Part shown: positions 1-8,646 of the stretch, one piece after another
Layout of the letters: every line of letters begins with the position of its first letter
How positions within the stretch are numbered: the stretch's first letter is position 1
Assembly (NCBI GenBank): GCA_900545585.1
Contig: UQZR01000009.1
Location: forward strand, 20,518 to 84,517
Origin: an uncultured Eubacteriales bacterium
GTDB lineage: Bacteria; Bacillota; Clostridia; Oscillospirales; Oscillospiraceae
Reading direction: 5' to 3'
Length of the DNA stretch: 64,000 nt
Translations under genes and position numbers: made by a program
The notes under the pieces: model-generated
What the model was told of the DNA's origin: nothing
The model's input: the letters and a program-made list of their open reading frames with translations, nothing else
Database searches by the model: none

Positions 1-35
1 TTTCCCTTGTTATGGGAGGCAAGTACAAATTTCAT
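1..35 (-). CDS. rdgB: RdgB/HAM1 family XTP/dITP pyrophosphatase, N-terminal edge
   Basis: Only the first eleven codons are inside the window; read on the minus strand they give MKFVLASHNKG. This is the characteristic N-terminus of the RdgB/HAM1 non-canonical purine NTP pyrophosphatase, whose SHNKGK motif binds nucleotide. The ATG overlaps the rph stop codon (ATGA), so the two genes are translationally coupled. An rph-rdgB pair is common in Firmicutes. The call rests on this short motif plus the neighbour. Confidence 0.75.
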   Translation of the reverse strand, partial: MKFVLASHNKG

Positions 36-760
36 CGCAGTATATCTCCCAGCAGTTCTTTCTGTTTTCGGATGAGCTCCCGATTTCCCTTGGCGCACAG
101 CTCCACCAGTGCCTGCTGCTCCTGTAAGGAGAAGGCGCGGCCCTCGCCGGTACCCTGGATCTCGATGATCTCGCCCAGCTCGTTCATGATACAGTTCAGG
201 TCCACCTGCGCCCGGCTGTCCTCGGAATACTGGAGGTCCAGCATGGGCGTGTCCGCCACGATGCCGGCGGACACGCCGGCCACATAGTGCCTGATAGGCA
301 TACGGCCTATGTCGCCGTCCTCCACCAGACGGCGGCAGGCCAGCGCCAGCGCCGCAAAGCCGCCGGTGACGCTGGCGGTGCGGGTACCGCCGTCGCCCTG
401 CAGCACGTCGCAGTCGATGGTGATGGTGCGCTCCCCCAGCAGGGCCATGTCCACCGCCGCCCGCAGGCTGCGGCCGATGAGCCGCTGGATCTCGGCGCTG
501 CGGCCGGACAGCTTCAGCTTGTCCACGTCGCGGCGGCTCCGCTCCCGGTTGGCCCGGGGCAGCATGGAGTACTCCGCCGTGACCCAGCCGCGGCCCGGAC
601 GCACATGGGGCGGCACGCGGTCCTCCACCGAGGCGTTGCACAGCACCACCGTATCGCCGCAGCGGATGAGCACGCTGCCCTCCGCAAATTTCGTAAAGCC
701 CGCCGTCATCTCCACGGGCCGCAGTTCGTTGTATTTCCGGCCGTCTGCTCGTTCCATCAT
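32..760 (-). CDS. rph: Ribonuclease PH
   Basis: Phosphorolytic 3'-5' exoribonuclease that trims the 3' ends of tRNA precursors. The 242-residue length matches the family. The N-terminus reads MMERADGRKYNELRPV, the usual RNase PH start (R-x-D-G-R), and internal blocks such as GDGGTRTASVTG and PMLDLQYSEDS are family signatures. I start at 760 because GGAGGG lies five bases upstream of this ATG; the reading frame is open further upstream but runs into ftsY. It sits ten bases after ftsY and overlaps the next gene, rdgB, at the stop codon, so smc, ftsY, rph and rdgB appear to be one operon. Confidence 0.95.
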   Translation of the reverse strand: MMERADGRKYNELRPVEMTAGFTKFAEGSVLIRCGDTVVLCNASVEDRVPPHVRPGRGWVTAEYSMLPRANRERSRRDVDKLKLSGRSAEIQRLIGRSLRAAVDMALLGERTITIDCDVLQGDGGTRTASVTGGFAALALACRRLVEDGDIGRMPIRHYVAGVSAGIVADTPMLDLQYSEDSRAQVDLNCIMNELGEIIEIQGTGEGRAFSLQEQQALVELCAKGNRELIRKQKELLGDILR

Positions 761-770
761 CGCGCCCTCC

Positions 771-1640
771 TTACAGCAGCTCTCGGGTGAATTCCCTGGC
801 GTCGAAGGGCCGCAGGTCTCCGATGCCCTCGCCAACGCCCACGAACTTCACCGGCACCTGCAGCTCCTGGGCAATGGCCACCACGATGCCGCCCTTGGCG
901 GTACCATCCAGCTTCGTCAGGATGATGCCGGTAAGCCCCGCCGTCTCCTTGAACTGGCGGGCCTGGATAAGGCCGTTCTGGCCTGTGGTGGCGTCCAGCA
1001 CCAGCAGCGTCTCCTTGGCGGCGTCCGGCACCTCGCGGTCGATGATCTTCCGCAGCTTGGCCAGCTCGTTCATCAGGTTCTGCTTGTTGTGGAGCCGTCC
1101 CGCCGTGTCGCACAGCACCACGTCCACGTTACGGGCCTTGGCGGCCTGCAGCGCGTCGAACAGCACGGCGCCCGGGTCGGCGCCCTCGTGCTGGCGGACA
1201 ATATCCACACCGGCGCGGTCTGCCCAGATCTCCAGCTGGTCGGCAGCGGCGGCGCGGAACGTATCACCGGCACACAGCAGTACCTTCTTGCCCTCACTCT
1301 TGTAGCGGGCGGCCAGCTTGCCGATGGACGTGGTTTTGCCCACGCCGTTGACGCCGATGATCAACACCACGCTTGGCTGGGTACTCAGGTCCATGGACGG
1401 GTCGCCCACGTCCAGCTTCTCCGCCAAAATATCGCGGAGAGCGTCCTTCACCTCATCGGCACGGCCCAGCAGCTTCTGGCTCACCCGCTTGCGCAGCTGC
1501 GCCACCGTATCGGCGGCGGTGGCCGCGCCGATGTCCGCCAAGATCAGCGCTTCCTCCAGTTCCTCATAAAAGTCGTCGTCCAGCCTGTCAAAGGTCATGG
1601 ACGCCAGCCATGCTTCCTTGAATTTCTTGAAAAATCCCAT
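771..1640 (-). CDS. ftsY: Signal recognition particle receptor FtsY
   Basis: GTPase that docks the SRP-ribosome complex at the membrane and so feeds proteins to the Sec translocon. Visible SRP-GTPase motifs in order are GVNGVGKTTSIGKLA (P-loop), DTAGR, and TKLDGTAKGG near the C-terminus. At 289 residues it has the N and G domains but almost none of the acidic A domain found in longer FtsY proteins, as is usual in Firmicutes. AAGGAGG precedes the ATG. It begins ten bases after smc, the standard smc-ftsY arrangement, although rnc is not upstream of smc here. Confidence 0.97.
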   Translation of the reverse strand: MGFFKKFKEAWLASMTFDRLDDDFYEELEEALILADIGAATAADTVAQLRKRVSQKLLGRADEVKDALRDILAEKLDVGDPSMDLSTQPSVVLIIGVNGVGKTTSIGKLAARYKSEGKKVLLCAGDTFRAAAADQLEIWADRAGVDIVRQHEGADPGAVLFDALQAAKARNVDVVLCDTAGRLHNKQNLMNELAKLRKIIDREVPDAAKETLLVLDATTGQNGLIQARQFKETAGLTGIILTKLDGTAKGGIVVAIAQELQVPVKFVGVGEGIGDLRPFDAREFTRELL

Positions 1641-1650
1641 ATGGACCTCC

Positions 1651-4600
1651 TTATTTGATCTTCAGCTCCTTGGCCATGTCGTTGAGATTGATGGTGAGGA
1701 TGCGGCTGACGCCCTTTTCCTGCATGGTCACGCCGTACAGCACGTCGGCCTCCTCCATGGTGCCGCGCCGGTGGGTAATGACGATGAACTGGGTCTTACC
1801 GGCGATGCGCCGCATGTAGCGGGCGTACCGCACCACATTGGCTTCGTCCAGCGCCGCCTCGATCTCGTCCATGACGCAGAACGGCGTGGGATGTACCTTC
1901 AGAATGGCAAAGTACAGGGCGATAGCCACGAAGGCTTTCTCGCCGCCGGACAGCAGCGTGATGGTCTTGAGCTGCTTACCCGGAGGCTGCACCTTGATCT
2001 CGATGCCGCAGCTGAGGATGTCGTTCTCGTCCTCCAGCTCCAGCTGGGCCTTGCCGCCGCCAAACAGCTCCAGAAACGTCTCCTGAAAGCTCTCATTCAG
2101 CAGCTTGAACTGCTGGCCGAAGATCTCCGTCATCTGGCGGGTCAGCTGCTCGATGACGCCGTTGAGCTCCTCCTTGGCCTTTTCCACGTCGCTGCGCTGC
2201 TCCGAGAGGTAGGTATAGCGTCCGTTGACCCGCTCGAATTCCTCGATGGCCCCGATGTTCGGAGGGCCCAACGCTTTGATCTCGCGGTTCAGCTCCGCGA
2301 TGCGGCGGGTGGCCTTGCTGACGCTCTCCAGCTCCACCCGCTGTTCCAGCGCGGCGCTGTGGCTCAGCTCGTAGTTCTCCCACAGCTTGTCCAGCAGCTG
2401 CTTTTCCTCCATGGCGCTGCTCTCCAGCTTCCGCTGGAGGCGGCTCTCCGCCTGAGTAGCGTCCAGCAGCGCCTCGTTGAGCTGCCGGCCCTCGCGGCTG
2501 AACTGCTCGCGGCGGGCCTCCAGCGCCAGCTTGTCCCGGGCCAGCTGCTCCAGCTGCTGCCGCAGGGCAGACATCTGCTGCTGCAATTCGTCCAGACGGG
2601 TCTGGCGCTGGGCGATCTCTGCCGCCGCCTTCTCATTGTCGGCGCGGAACCGCTCCGCCAGCTGGTCGCGTCCGGCGCGGTCGGCGGCCATGTCCTCCTG
2701 CACGCGGCGCAGCTCCTCCGCGCCCCGCAGGGCCGTCTCCTTCTCCGCCAGCAGCGCCGCCTGTGCCGCCTTCTTCTCGCTGACCGTCTCGGCCAACCGG
2801 TCGCCGGCGTCGTTCAGGTCCGTCTGCCCAGCCAGCTTCTCCTGTGCCTGACGGCGCAGGGTCTCGGCGTTGGACTCCGCCTGTTCAATAGCCGCCTGCA
2901 CTTCCCTGATACGGGCTTCATCCTCGCTGTCGCGGCGGTCGAAGCCCGCCAGCTCCTGCTCCATGCTCTCGCAGCTCAGGCGCAGGCTGTCCAATAAAAT
3001 GTCGTAGTGATCCTGGCGGGTCTGGAGGGTCAGTACCTCGCTCTCCGCCTTGTGCTGCTGGTCACGCGCCACCTGTAACTCGTATTCCGCCTTCTGCAGA
3101 TCGCGCTGCAGGTCCTCCGCCTGCTGGGCGGCGGTGCAGAGTTGGGCGCGCATGCCGTCCTGTCTGGCTGTCAGGCGCTCCAGCTCGTTGGCGCGGGACA
3201 GCACGCCCGCGCTGCGGCTGACGGAGCCGCCGGTCATGGAGCCGCCGCGGTTGATGACCTGACCGTCCAGCGTCACGATGCGGAAGCCGTTGCGAAATTT
3301 CCGCGCCATGGCAATGCCGCTGTCCAGATCCTCCACCACCACAGTGCGACCCAGCAGGTTCCGGAAGATGTTGTCATATTGGGGATCATACGTCACCAGA
3401 CGGCTGGCGACGCCCACAAAGCCGTATTCTCCGGCCACGTTGTCCCGCAGCTCCTCACCGCGGATGGCGGTAAGGGGCAGGAATGTGGCGCGGCCGCCGT
3501 CCCTCTGCTTCAGAAAGCCGATGGCGGCCTTGGCGTCCTCCTCCCGATCCACCACGATGTTCTGCAGTCCCGCGCCCAGTGCGATCTCCAGCGCCAGCGC
3601 GTACTCCTGCTTCGTGGTCATCAGGCCAGCCACAGGGCCGTGTACGCCCCGCAGGGCGTTCTTCTCCGCCGCCTGCATCACGGTCTTGACCGCCTTGGAG
3701 AAGCCCTCGTACTCCTTCTCCATCTCCGTCAGAAGGCGGATGCGGTCGTCCAGCGCGGCGGCATCCATGGTCAGCTTCAGCTTGGCCGCAGCAGCGTCCT
3801 CCGCTTTTTTGCGGCGGCTGTCCATCCGCAGACTGTGGCCCTGGATGACATTCTCCGCCGCCTGGGCCTCCTCCTGCGCATCCCGCAGGGCGCGGCGGTT
3901 CTCTTTGCTCTCTTTTTCGCTGTTTTCCAGCTTTTCCCGTGCCTCGGCCAGCTCCTGTCCTACCGTCTGGCGGCGCTGGGCGATCTCGGCGGCGCCGGCG
4001 GTAATGGCGGACAGCTTCGCCCGCCCGTCGGCGGCGGCGGCCACGGCCATGGCCTCCTGCGCCCGCAGGGTCTCCACGTCCTCCGCCGCGTCCTTGGCGC
4101 TGTCGGCCAGCTCCTGAGCCTGACGCAGCAGCTCGTCAAGCTGCTCCTGCATCCGGGCCATCTGCCGGTCGATCTCCGCCACGCGGGCCAGCTTGCCGTC
4201 GACCTGGCTCTGTATGCCGCTGCGGCGGCTGTCGCTGTCGGCCAGCTCCTGCTCCAGCCGGCGCAGGGACTCCTCGTTGTGGGCCACGCCGGTGCGCAGC
4301 ACCGCCATGGCGGACTCCTCCTCACCGGCGGCAGTCTCCAGCCCGCTGACCTTGGCGCGCAGGGCCTCGGCGTCCATATCGTTCTGCCGTACCTGCTGGC
4401 CGCAGCGCTCACCCTCCTCGTAGGAGGCGTCCAGCGCGATCTGGGCCTTGCGGCACTCCTCGGCGGCCAGCTCCGTGTCCGCCTCCAGCTTCACCTTAGC
4501 GGCGCGGATATTTTGCAGCTGCTCCAGCCACACGGAGATCTCCAGCACGCGCAGCTCGTCCCGCAGCACCAGATACTTCTTGGCCGTCTCCGCCTGCTTG

Positions 4601-5229
4601 CGCAGAGGCTCCACTTGTAATTCCAGCTCGGCGATCTTATCGTTGATGCGCACCAGATTCTCCTGGGTGCGCTCCAGCTTGCGTTCCGACTCCTCCTTAC
4701 GGTGGCGGTACTTGCTGATGCCCGCCGCCTCCTCGAAGATCTCGCGGCGCTCACCGCTTTTTACGGACAGGATCTCGTCGATCTTGCCCTGTCCGATGAT
4801 GGAATAGCCCTCGCGGCCCATGCCGGTGTCCATGAACAGCTCGTTCACATCCTTGAGCCGCACGGACTGCTTATTGATGTAATACTCCGACTCGCCGCTG
4901 CGGTAGTAGCGGCGGGTGACCGCTACCTCCGCCTCGTCGCGGGCAGGGAAAATGTGCTCCGTATTGTCGATGACCAGCGTCACCTGTGCGAAGCCCATCT
5001 GGTTCCGCGTCTCCGTACCTCCGAAGATCACATCCTCCATCTTGGCGCCGCGGAGCTGGCGGCTGTTCTGCTCGCCCATGACCCAGCGGATGGCGTCGGA
5101 GATGTTGGATTTGCCGGAGCCGTTGGGCCCCACGATGGCGGTGATGTCCTCGCCGAAGTCCAGCACCGTCTTATCGGGAAACGACTTGAACCCCTGAATT
5201 TCCAGCGCTTTTAGATAGATAGGGCTCAC
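1651..5229 (-). CDS. smc: Chromosome segregation protein SMC
   Basis: Structural maintenance of chromosomes ATPase, core of the Smc-ScpAB condensin. The 1192-residue protein has the N-terminal Walker A GPNGSGKSN, two long coiled coils rich in Glu, Arg and Ala, a central hinge (around residues 510-670), and the C-terminal signature LSGGEKAFVAIAL followed by Walker B PFCVMDEIEAALDEANV. The start is GTG; a purine-rich AAAGGG lies almost against it, so an alternative upstream non-ATG start cannot be excluded. A clear sigma-A promoter lies just upstream, making this the first gene of the smc-ftsY-rph-rdgB operon. Confidence 0.97.
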   Translation of the reverse strand: MSPIYLKALEIQGFKSFPDKTVLDFGEDITAIVGPNGSGKSNISDAIRWVMGEQNSRQLRGAKMEDVIFGGTETRNQMGFAQVTLVIDNTEHIFPARDEAEVAVTRRYYRSGESEYYINKQSVRLKDVNELFMDTGMGREGYSIIGQGKIDEILSVKSGERREIFEEAAGISKYRHRKEESERKLERTQENLVRINDKIAELELQVEPLRKQAETAKKYLVLRDELRVLEISVWLEQLQNIRAAKVKLEADTELAAEECRKAQIALDASYEEGERCGQQVRQNDMDAEALRAKVSGLETAAGEEESAMAVLRTGVAHNEESLRRLEQELADSDSRRSGIQSQVDGKLARVAEIDRQMARMQEQLDELLRQAQELADSAKDAAEDVETLRAQEAMAVAAAADGRAKLSAITAGAAEIAQRRQTVGQELAEAREKLENSEKESKENRRALRDAQEEAQAAENVIQGHSLRMDSRRKKAEDAAAAKLKLTMDAAALDDRIRLLTEMEKEYEGFSKAVKTVMQAAEKNALRGVHGPVAGLMTTKQEYALALEIALGAGLQNIVVDREEDAKAAIGFLKQRDGGRATFLPLTAIRGEELRDNVAGEYGFVGVASRLVTYDPQYDNIFRNLLGRTVVVEDLDSGIAMARKFRNGFRIVTLDGQVINRGGSMTGGSVSRSAGVLSRANELERLTARQDGMRAQLCTAAQQAEDLQRDLQKAEYELQVARDQQHKAESEVLTLQTRQDHYDILLDSLRLSCESMEQELAGFDRRDSEDEARIREVQAAIEQAESNAETLRRQAQEKLAGQTDLNDAGDRLAETVSEKKAAQAALLAEKETALRGAEELRRVQEDMAADRAGRDQLAERFRADNEKAAAEIAQRQTRLDELQQQMSALRQQLEQLARDKLALEARREQFSREGRQLNEALLDATQAESRLQRKLESSAMEEKQLLDKLWENYELSHSAALEQRVELESVSKATRRIAELNREIKALGPPNIGAIEEFERVNGRYTYLSEQRSDVEKAKEELNGVIEQLTRQMTEIFGQQFKLLNESFQETFLELFGGGKAQLELEDENDILSCGIEIKVQPPGKQLKTITLLSGGEKAFVAIALYFAILKVHPTPFCVMDEIEAALDEANVVRYARYMRRIAGKTQFIVITHRRGTMEEADVLYGVTMQEKGVSRILTINLNDMAKELKIK

Positions 5230-5260
5230 CCCTTTCGCAATTGCATACTATAACTAAATT

Positions 5261-5289
5261 AGTATACAACGGAAGCCCTCTATTTTCAA
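5261..5289 (-). promoter_or_regulatory. Sigma-A promoter of the smc operon
   Basis: Minus strand TTGAAA, 17-base spacer, TATACT, about 30 bases before the smc GTG. Near-consensus elements with ideal spacing. Confidence 0.75.
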
Positions 5290-5325
5290 GAAAAAACCGT
5301 GAACGCCGCCGAAAAAAATGCAAAA

Positions 5326-5359
5326 CGTGGAGGGGACGGCCCGCCGCCCCCTCCACGCC
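5326..5359 (-). terminator. Intrinsic terminator of tepA
   Basis: Immediately after the tepA stop the minus strand folds into CGTGGAGGGG / CCCCTCCACG with a GC-rich loop, followed by TTTTGCATTTTTTT. It separates tepA from the smc promoter. Confidence 0.8.
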
Positions 5360-6079
5360 CTATTCCTCCCGCCGCCGGTCCATCTGGCGGTACAGACTGT
5401 CCAGCGCATCGGACAACCCGCCCACGTGGTCGATGATGCCCAGCGTCACCGCCTCCTCGCCGTACAGCACGGTGCCCACATCGTTGGCCATATCGCCGGA
5501 AGCCAGCATCAGCTGGCGGAAACGGTCCTCGCTGATGTGGCTGTGGGCCGCCACAAACTTCACGATGCGCTCCCGTATCCGCTCGAAGTAGCGGTATGTC
5601 TCCGGCGCGGCGATGACCGTACCGGACATACGCACGGGGTGGATGGTCATGGATGCGGTGTGGGCAATAAACGTCTCCTTTCCGCACACCGCCAGCGGCA
5701 CGCCGATGGAGTGACCGCCGCCCAATACCAGCGTCACCGTGGGCAGGCGCATCCCCGCTACCAGCTCCGCGATGGCAAGACCTGCCTCGATATCGCCGCC
5801 TACCGTGTTCAGAAGCAGCACCAGTCCGTCCACCTCGTCCGACTCCTCCAGTGACGCCAGCAGCGGCAGCACGTGCTCATATTTGGTGCTTTTCGTATTG
5901 TTGGGCAGCACCATGTGGCCCTCCACCTGCCCCACGATGGTGAGGCAGTGTACCGTGCCATGGCGGTTCTTTACCACGGCGGAACCCATATCCACGATCT
6001 GCTGCGTGGCCTGCGGGGACGGCTCCTGCTCCTGGCCTCCCTCTGGCGACGCCTTTGCTCTGCTTGTCTCGTCTGTCAT
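5360..6079 (-). CDS. tepA: ClpP-like serine protease, TepA/YmfB type
   Basis: Protein of the ClpP/crotonase fold related to Bacillus TepA (translocation-enhancing protein, YmfB), thought to degrade signal peptides or other membrane-released peptides. The 239-residue product has LLLNTVGGDIEAG, GGGHSIGVPLAV (nucleophile serine region) and ASMTIHPVRMSG (catalytic histidine region), all in ClpP order. I start at 6079, where GGAGG lies seven bases before the ATG; the frame stays open further upstream, but that part crosses tRNA genes and is not coding. It stands alone between a terminator and the tRNA array. Confidence 0.85.
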   Translation of the reverse strand: MTDETSRAKASPEGGQEQEPSPQATQQIVDMGSAVVKNRHGTVHCLTIVGQVEGHMVLPNNTKSTKYEHVLPLLASLEESDEVDGLVLLLNTVGGDIEAGLAIAELVAGMRLPTVTLVLGGGHSIGVPLAVCGKETFIAHTASMTIHPVRMSGTVIAAPETYRYFERIRERIVKFVAAHSHISEDRFRQLMLASGDMANDVGTVLYGEEAVTLGIIDHVGGLSDALDSLYRQMDRRREE

Positions 6080-6318
6080 GCTCCGCGCCTCCCTTTCTCC
6101 GGTAGGATGCGCAGGAGAGCATTTTTTATCCCCGACTGCGCAAAAAGAGACGCGCATTTGAGACGGGATTTTGTGGCTGCCCACAGGTTTGTCGTCCGCG
6201 CGCACCGCATACCTCCAGAAAAGGAATGTGTGTAAGGGACATCTTTGCCGGTTTTCCCCTGCGCGTTCAATCAGGAGCCGCCGTTGGCAGCTCTGATTTT
6301 TGCTTTGCAAAAACCGGC

Positions 6319-6365
6319 AGGCACCAAAAGAGAGCCACCCAAAGGGTGGCTCTCTTTTGGTGCCT
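6319..6365 (-). terminator. Terminator hairpin overlapping the 3' end of tRNA-Lys
   Basis: A perfect 22-bp inverted repeat with a 3-base loop (arms 6319-6340 and 6344-6365). The outer 7 bp of one arm are the acceptor end and CCA of tRNA-Lys. The inner stem GAGAGCCACCC followed by TTTT in the distal arm would act as the terminator of the tRNA array. Confidence 0.75.
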
Positions 6366-6433
6366 CGTCGGGGATTCGAACCCCGGACACCCTGCTTAAA
6401 AGGCAGGTGCTCTGCCGACTGAGCTAACGAAGC
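6358..6433 (-). tRNA. tRNA-Lys (anticodon UUU)
   Basis: Cloverleaf folds on the minus strand: acceptor GCTTCGT/ACGAGGC, anticodon arm CCTGC-CTTTTAA-GCAGG, T loop GGTTCGAATCC. Discriminator A and an encoded CCA. Last gene of a five-tRNA array. Confidence 0.95.
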
Positions 6434-6468
6434 ATATAAAAAGGATGGCGGGCCATCCTTGTCATCGG

Positions 6469-6543
6469 TGGCAGGGATGGCTGGACTCGAACCAGCGGAT
6501 GAGGGAGTCAAAGTCCCTTGCCTTACCACTTGGCTACACCCCT
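6469..6543 (-). tRNA. tRNA-Gln (anticodon UUG)
   Basis: Acceptor AGGGGTG/CATCCCT (one G-U), anticodon loop CTTTGAC, T loop GGTTCGAGTCC, discriminator G and encoded CCA. Confidence 0.95.
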
Positions 6544-6597
6544 GTGTGGAAAAGCAGACGAGGGATCGGGATCTTCTCCCAATCCCTCATCTTCTTG

Positions 6598-6675
<78 letters not shown>

Positions 6676-6721
6676 ACATATACATCCGTCTGGGATCGCG
6701 CTGACGCCCCGCAGGGAAAAA

Positions 6722-6798
<77 letters not shown>

Positions 6799-6810
6799 AT
6801 ACTGTCAAGT

Positions 6811-6885
6811 TGGAGCGGGTGACGGGAATCGAACCCGCATCCCCAGCTTGGAAGGCTGGTGCCCTGGCCATTGTGCTACACCCGC
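6811..6885 (-). tRNA. tRNA-Gly (anticodon UCC)
   Basis: Acceptor GCGGGTG/CACCCGC, anticodon arm CCAGC-CTTCCAA-GCTGG, T loop GGTTCGATTCC, discriminator T and encoded CCA. First gene of the array, closest to the promoter. Confidence 0.95.
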
Positions 6886-6917
6886 ATACGCCCTCCGCTC
6901 AAATCGTCAGCTCGGTT

Positions 6918-6947
6918 ATAATACCACAATTGCCCCGCATCTGTCAA
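6918..6947 (-). promoter_or_regulatory. Promoter of the tRNA array
   Basis: Minus strand TTGACA, 18-base spacer, TATTAT, ending 32 bases before tRNA-Gly. The only strong promoter seen upstream of the five tRNAs, so they are probably one transcript. Confidence 0.75.
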
Positions 6948-7033
6948 GAATAAAATCGAAAAACCGAAAAATGATTTTGCATGACGCCGCCACGCCCTGC
7001 AAATACTACCCAAAATGATCGGGAGGTATCGCT

Positions 7034-8605
7034 ATGTCAGACATGTTTTGTTTCCAGTGCCAGCAAACTGCCGGCAACAAGGGCTGCGTCCGCACCGGCG
7101 TGTGCGGCAAGCAGCCCGCCACCGCCCATCTGCAGGATCAGCTCATCACCCAGCTCATCCGCCTTGCGGAGGCGGCGGAGCGCTGCGGGGAGCACACGCC
7201 GGAGGCGTCCCGCCTGCTGATAGACGGTCTGTTCACCACGCTGACCAACGTCAACTTCGATGACGACGCCATCCGCCGCTTCACCGACCGCGTCACGGCG
7301 GAGCGCGACCGTCTGGGCGGCGGCGAGACGCCGGTGGTCGACCTGTGGAAGGGCGAGACGGACATCGTCTCTCTACGCTCCACCCTGCTGTTCGGCATGA
7401 AGGGCATGGCCGCCTACGCCCATCACGCCCTGAACCTGGGCTGCGGGGATGCGGCGGTGACGGACTGGTTCTACAAGGGCCTGTGCGCCGTCAACGATCC
7501 GCACACCGTGGAGCAGTGGCTGGCCCTCATCATGGAGTTCGGCCAGGTGAACTTCCAGTGCATGGCTCTGCTGGACCGCGCCAACACCGGTGCCTTCGGC
7601 GATCCCGTACCCACGCGGGTAAACACGGACATCAAAAAAGGCCCGTTCATCGTAGTCTCCGGCCACGATCTGGAGGATCTGCACCAGCTTCTGGAGCAAA
7701 CAAGGGGTAAAGGCATCAACATTTACACCCATTGTGAGATGCTGCCCGCCCACGGTTATCCCAAGTTGAAAGCCTACCCCCACCTGGCGGGCAACTTCGG
7801 CACAGCGTGGCAGAGCCAGCAGACGGAGTTCGATGCCATTCCCGCCCCCGTGCTGTTCACCACCAACTGTCTGATGCCGCCGCGCCCCAGCTACGCCGAC
7901 CGCGTCTACACCACCTCCGTGGTGGGTTACAACGGCCTGACCCACATCGCCGCCGATGAACACGGCCGCAAGGACTTCTCTCCTCTCATCCGGCAGGCGC
8001 TGGAGCTGGGCGGCTACGACCACGATCACAGCATGAGCGGCATCAATGGCGGCCACATGCTGACCACCGGCTTCGGCCACGCGGCGGTACTGTCCCACGC
8101 GGAGGCCATCATCGACGCCGTGAAAAGCGGCGCGGTGAAGCACATCTTTCTGGTGGGCGGCTGCGATGGCGCCCACCCCGGCCGCAACTACTACACCGAG
8201 TTCGTGAAACAGACGCCCATGGACTCGCTGGTGCTGACACTGGCCTGCGGCAAGTACCGCTTCAACGATCTGGATCTGGGCGAGATCGGCGGCCTGCCCC
8301 GCATCCTGGACATGGGCCAGTGCAACGACGCATACAGCGCTGTGACGGTGGCGCTGGCACTGGCGGACGCCTTCGGCTGCACCGTCAACGACCTGCCTCT
8401 GACGCTGGTACTGTCGTGGTACGAGCAGAAGGCGGTGTGCATCCTGCTGAGCCTGCTGGCGCTGGGAGTGAAGAACATGTACCTTGGCCCCACCCTGCCG
8501 GCCTTCCTGTCGGAATCGGTGGTAAACATTCTGGTGGACACCTACGGACTCCAGCCCATCACCGCGCCGGAGCAGGATCTGGACGCCATCCTCCACCGCG
8601 GGTGA
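7034..8605 (+). CDS. hcp: Hybrid-cluster protein (hydroxylamine / NO reductase type)
   Basis: Hybrid-cluster protein carrying a cubane cluster and a 4Fe-2O-2S hybrid cluster; reduces NO or hydroxylamine and protects anaerobes from nitrosative stress. The 523-residue protein begins MSDMFCFQCQQT, giving C6-x2-C9-x8-C18-x5-C24, the spacing of strict anaerobes rather than the longer spacing of enterobacterial Hcp. Later blocks such as FLVGGCDGAHPGRNYYTE and GMKGMAAYAHHA are family signatures supplying hybrid-cluster ligands. GGGAGG lies seven bases before the ATG. It stands alone; no hcr reductase gene is next to it. Together with the flavodiiron protein at 52.6-54.0 kb it suggests an NO/O2 stress repertoire. 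Confidence 0.95.
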   Translation: MSDMFCFQCQQTAGNKGCVRTGVCGKQPATAHLQDQLITQLIRLAEAAERCGEHTPEASRLLIDGLFTTLTNVNFDDDAIRRFTDRVTAERDRLGGGETPVVDLWKGETDIVSLRSTLLFGMKGMAAYAHHALNLGCGDAAVTDWFYKGLCAVNDPHTVEQWLALIMEFGQVNFQCMALLDRANTGAFGDPVPTRVNTDIKKGPFIVVSGHDLEDLHQLLEQTRGKGINIYTHCEMLPAHGYPKLKAYPHLAGNFGTAWQSQQTEFDAIPAPVLFTTNCLMPPRPSYADRVYTTSVVGYNGLTHIAADEHGRKDFSPLIRQALELGGYDHDHSMSGINGGHMLTTGFGHAAVLSHAEAIIDAVKSGAVKHIFLVGGCDGAHPGRNYYTEFVKQTPMDSLVLTLACGKYRFNDLDLGEIGGLPRILDMGQCNDAYSAVTVALALADAFGCTVNDLPLTLVLSWYEQKAVCILLSLLALGVKNMYLGPTLPAFLSESVVNILVDTYGLQPITAPEQDLDAILHRG

Positions 8606-8608
8606 GCG

Positions 8609-8644
8609 CAAAAAAAAGAGACGGCAGAGCCGTCTCTTTTTTTG
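8609..8644. terminator. Bidirectional terminator between hcp and the MATE gene
   Basis: Hairpin AAAGAGACGGC-AGA-GCCGTCTCTTT flanked by an A run on one side and a T run on the other, so it can serve both convergent genes. Confidence 0.9.
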
Positions 8645-8646
8645 CT

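Noticed and set aside
1597..2997. Long open frame antisense to smc
   Set aside because: GC-rich codon use leaves long open frames on the opposite strand; no ribosome site and the sense frame encodes a complete SMC protein.
6241..6310. Plus-strand terminator-like hairpin AATCAGGAGC...GCTCTGATT
   Set aside because: No plus-strand gene lies upstream, so I do not annotate it as a functional terminator.
6080..6529. Apparent 150-residue N-terminal extension of the ClpP-like protein
   Set aside because: The extension runs through tRNA-Lys and tRNA-Gln and has no homology; the ATG at 6079 has a proper ribosome site.
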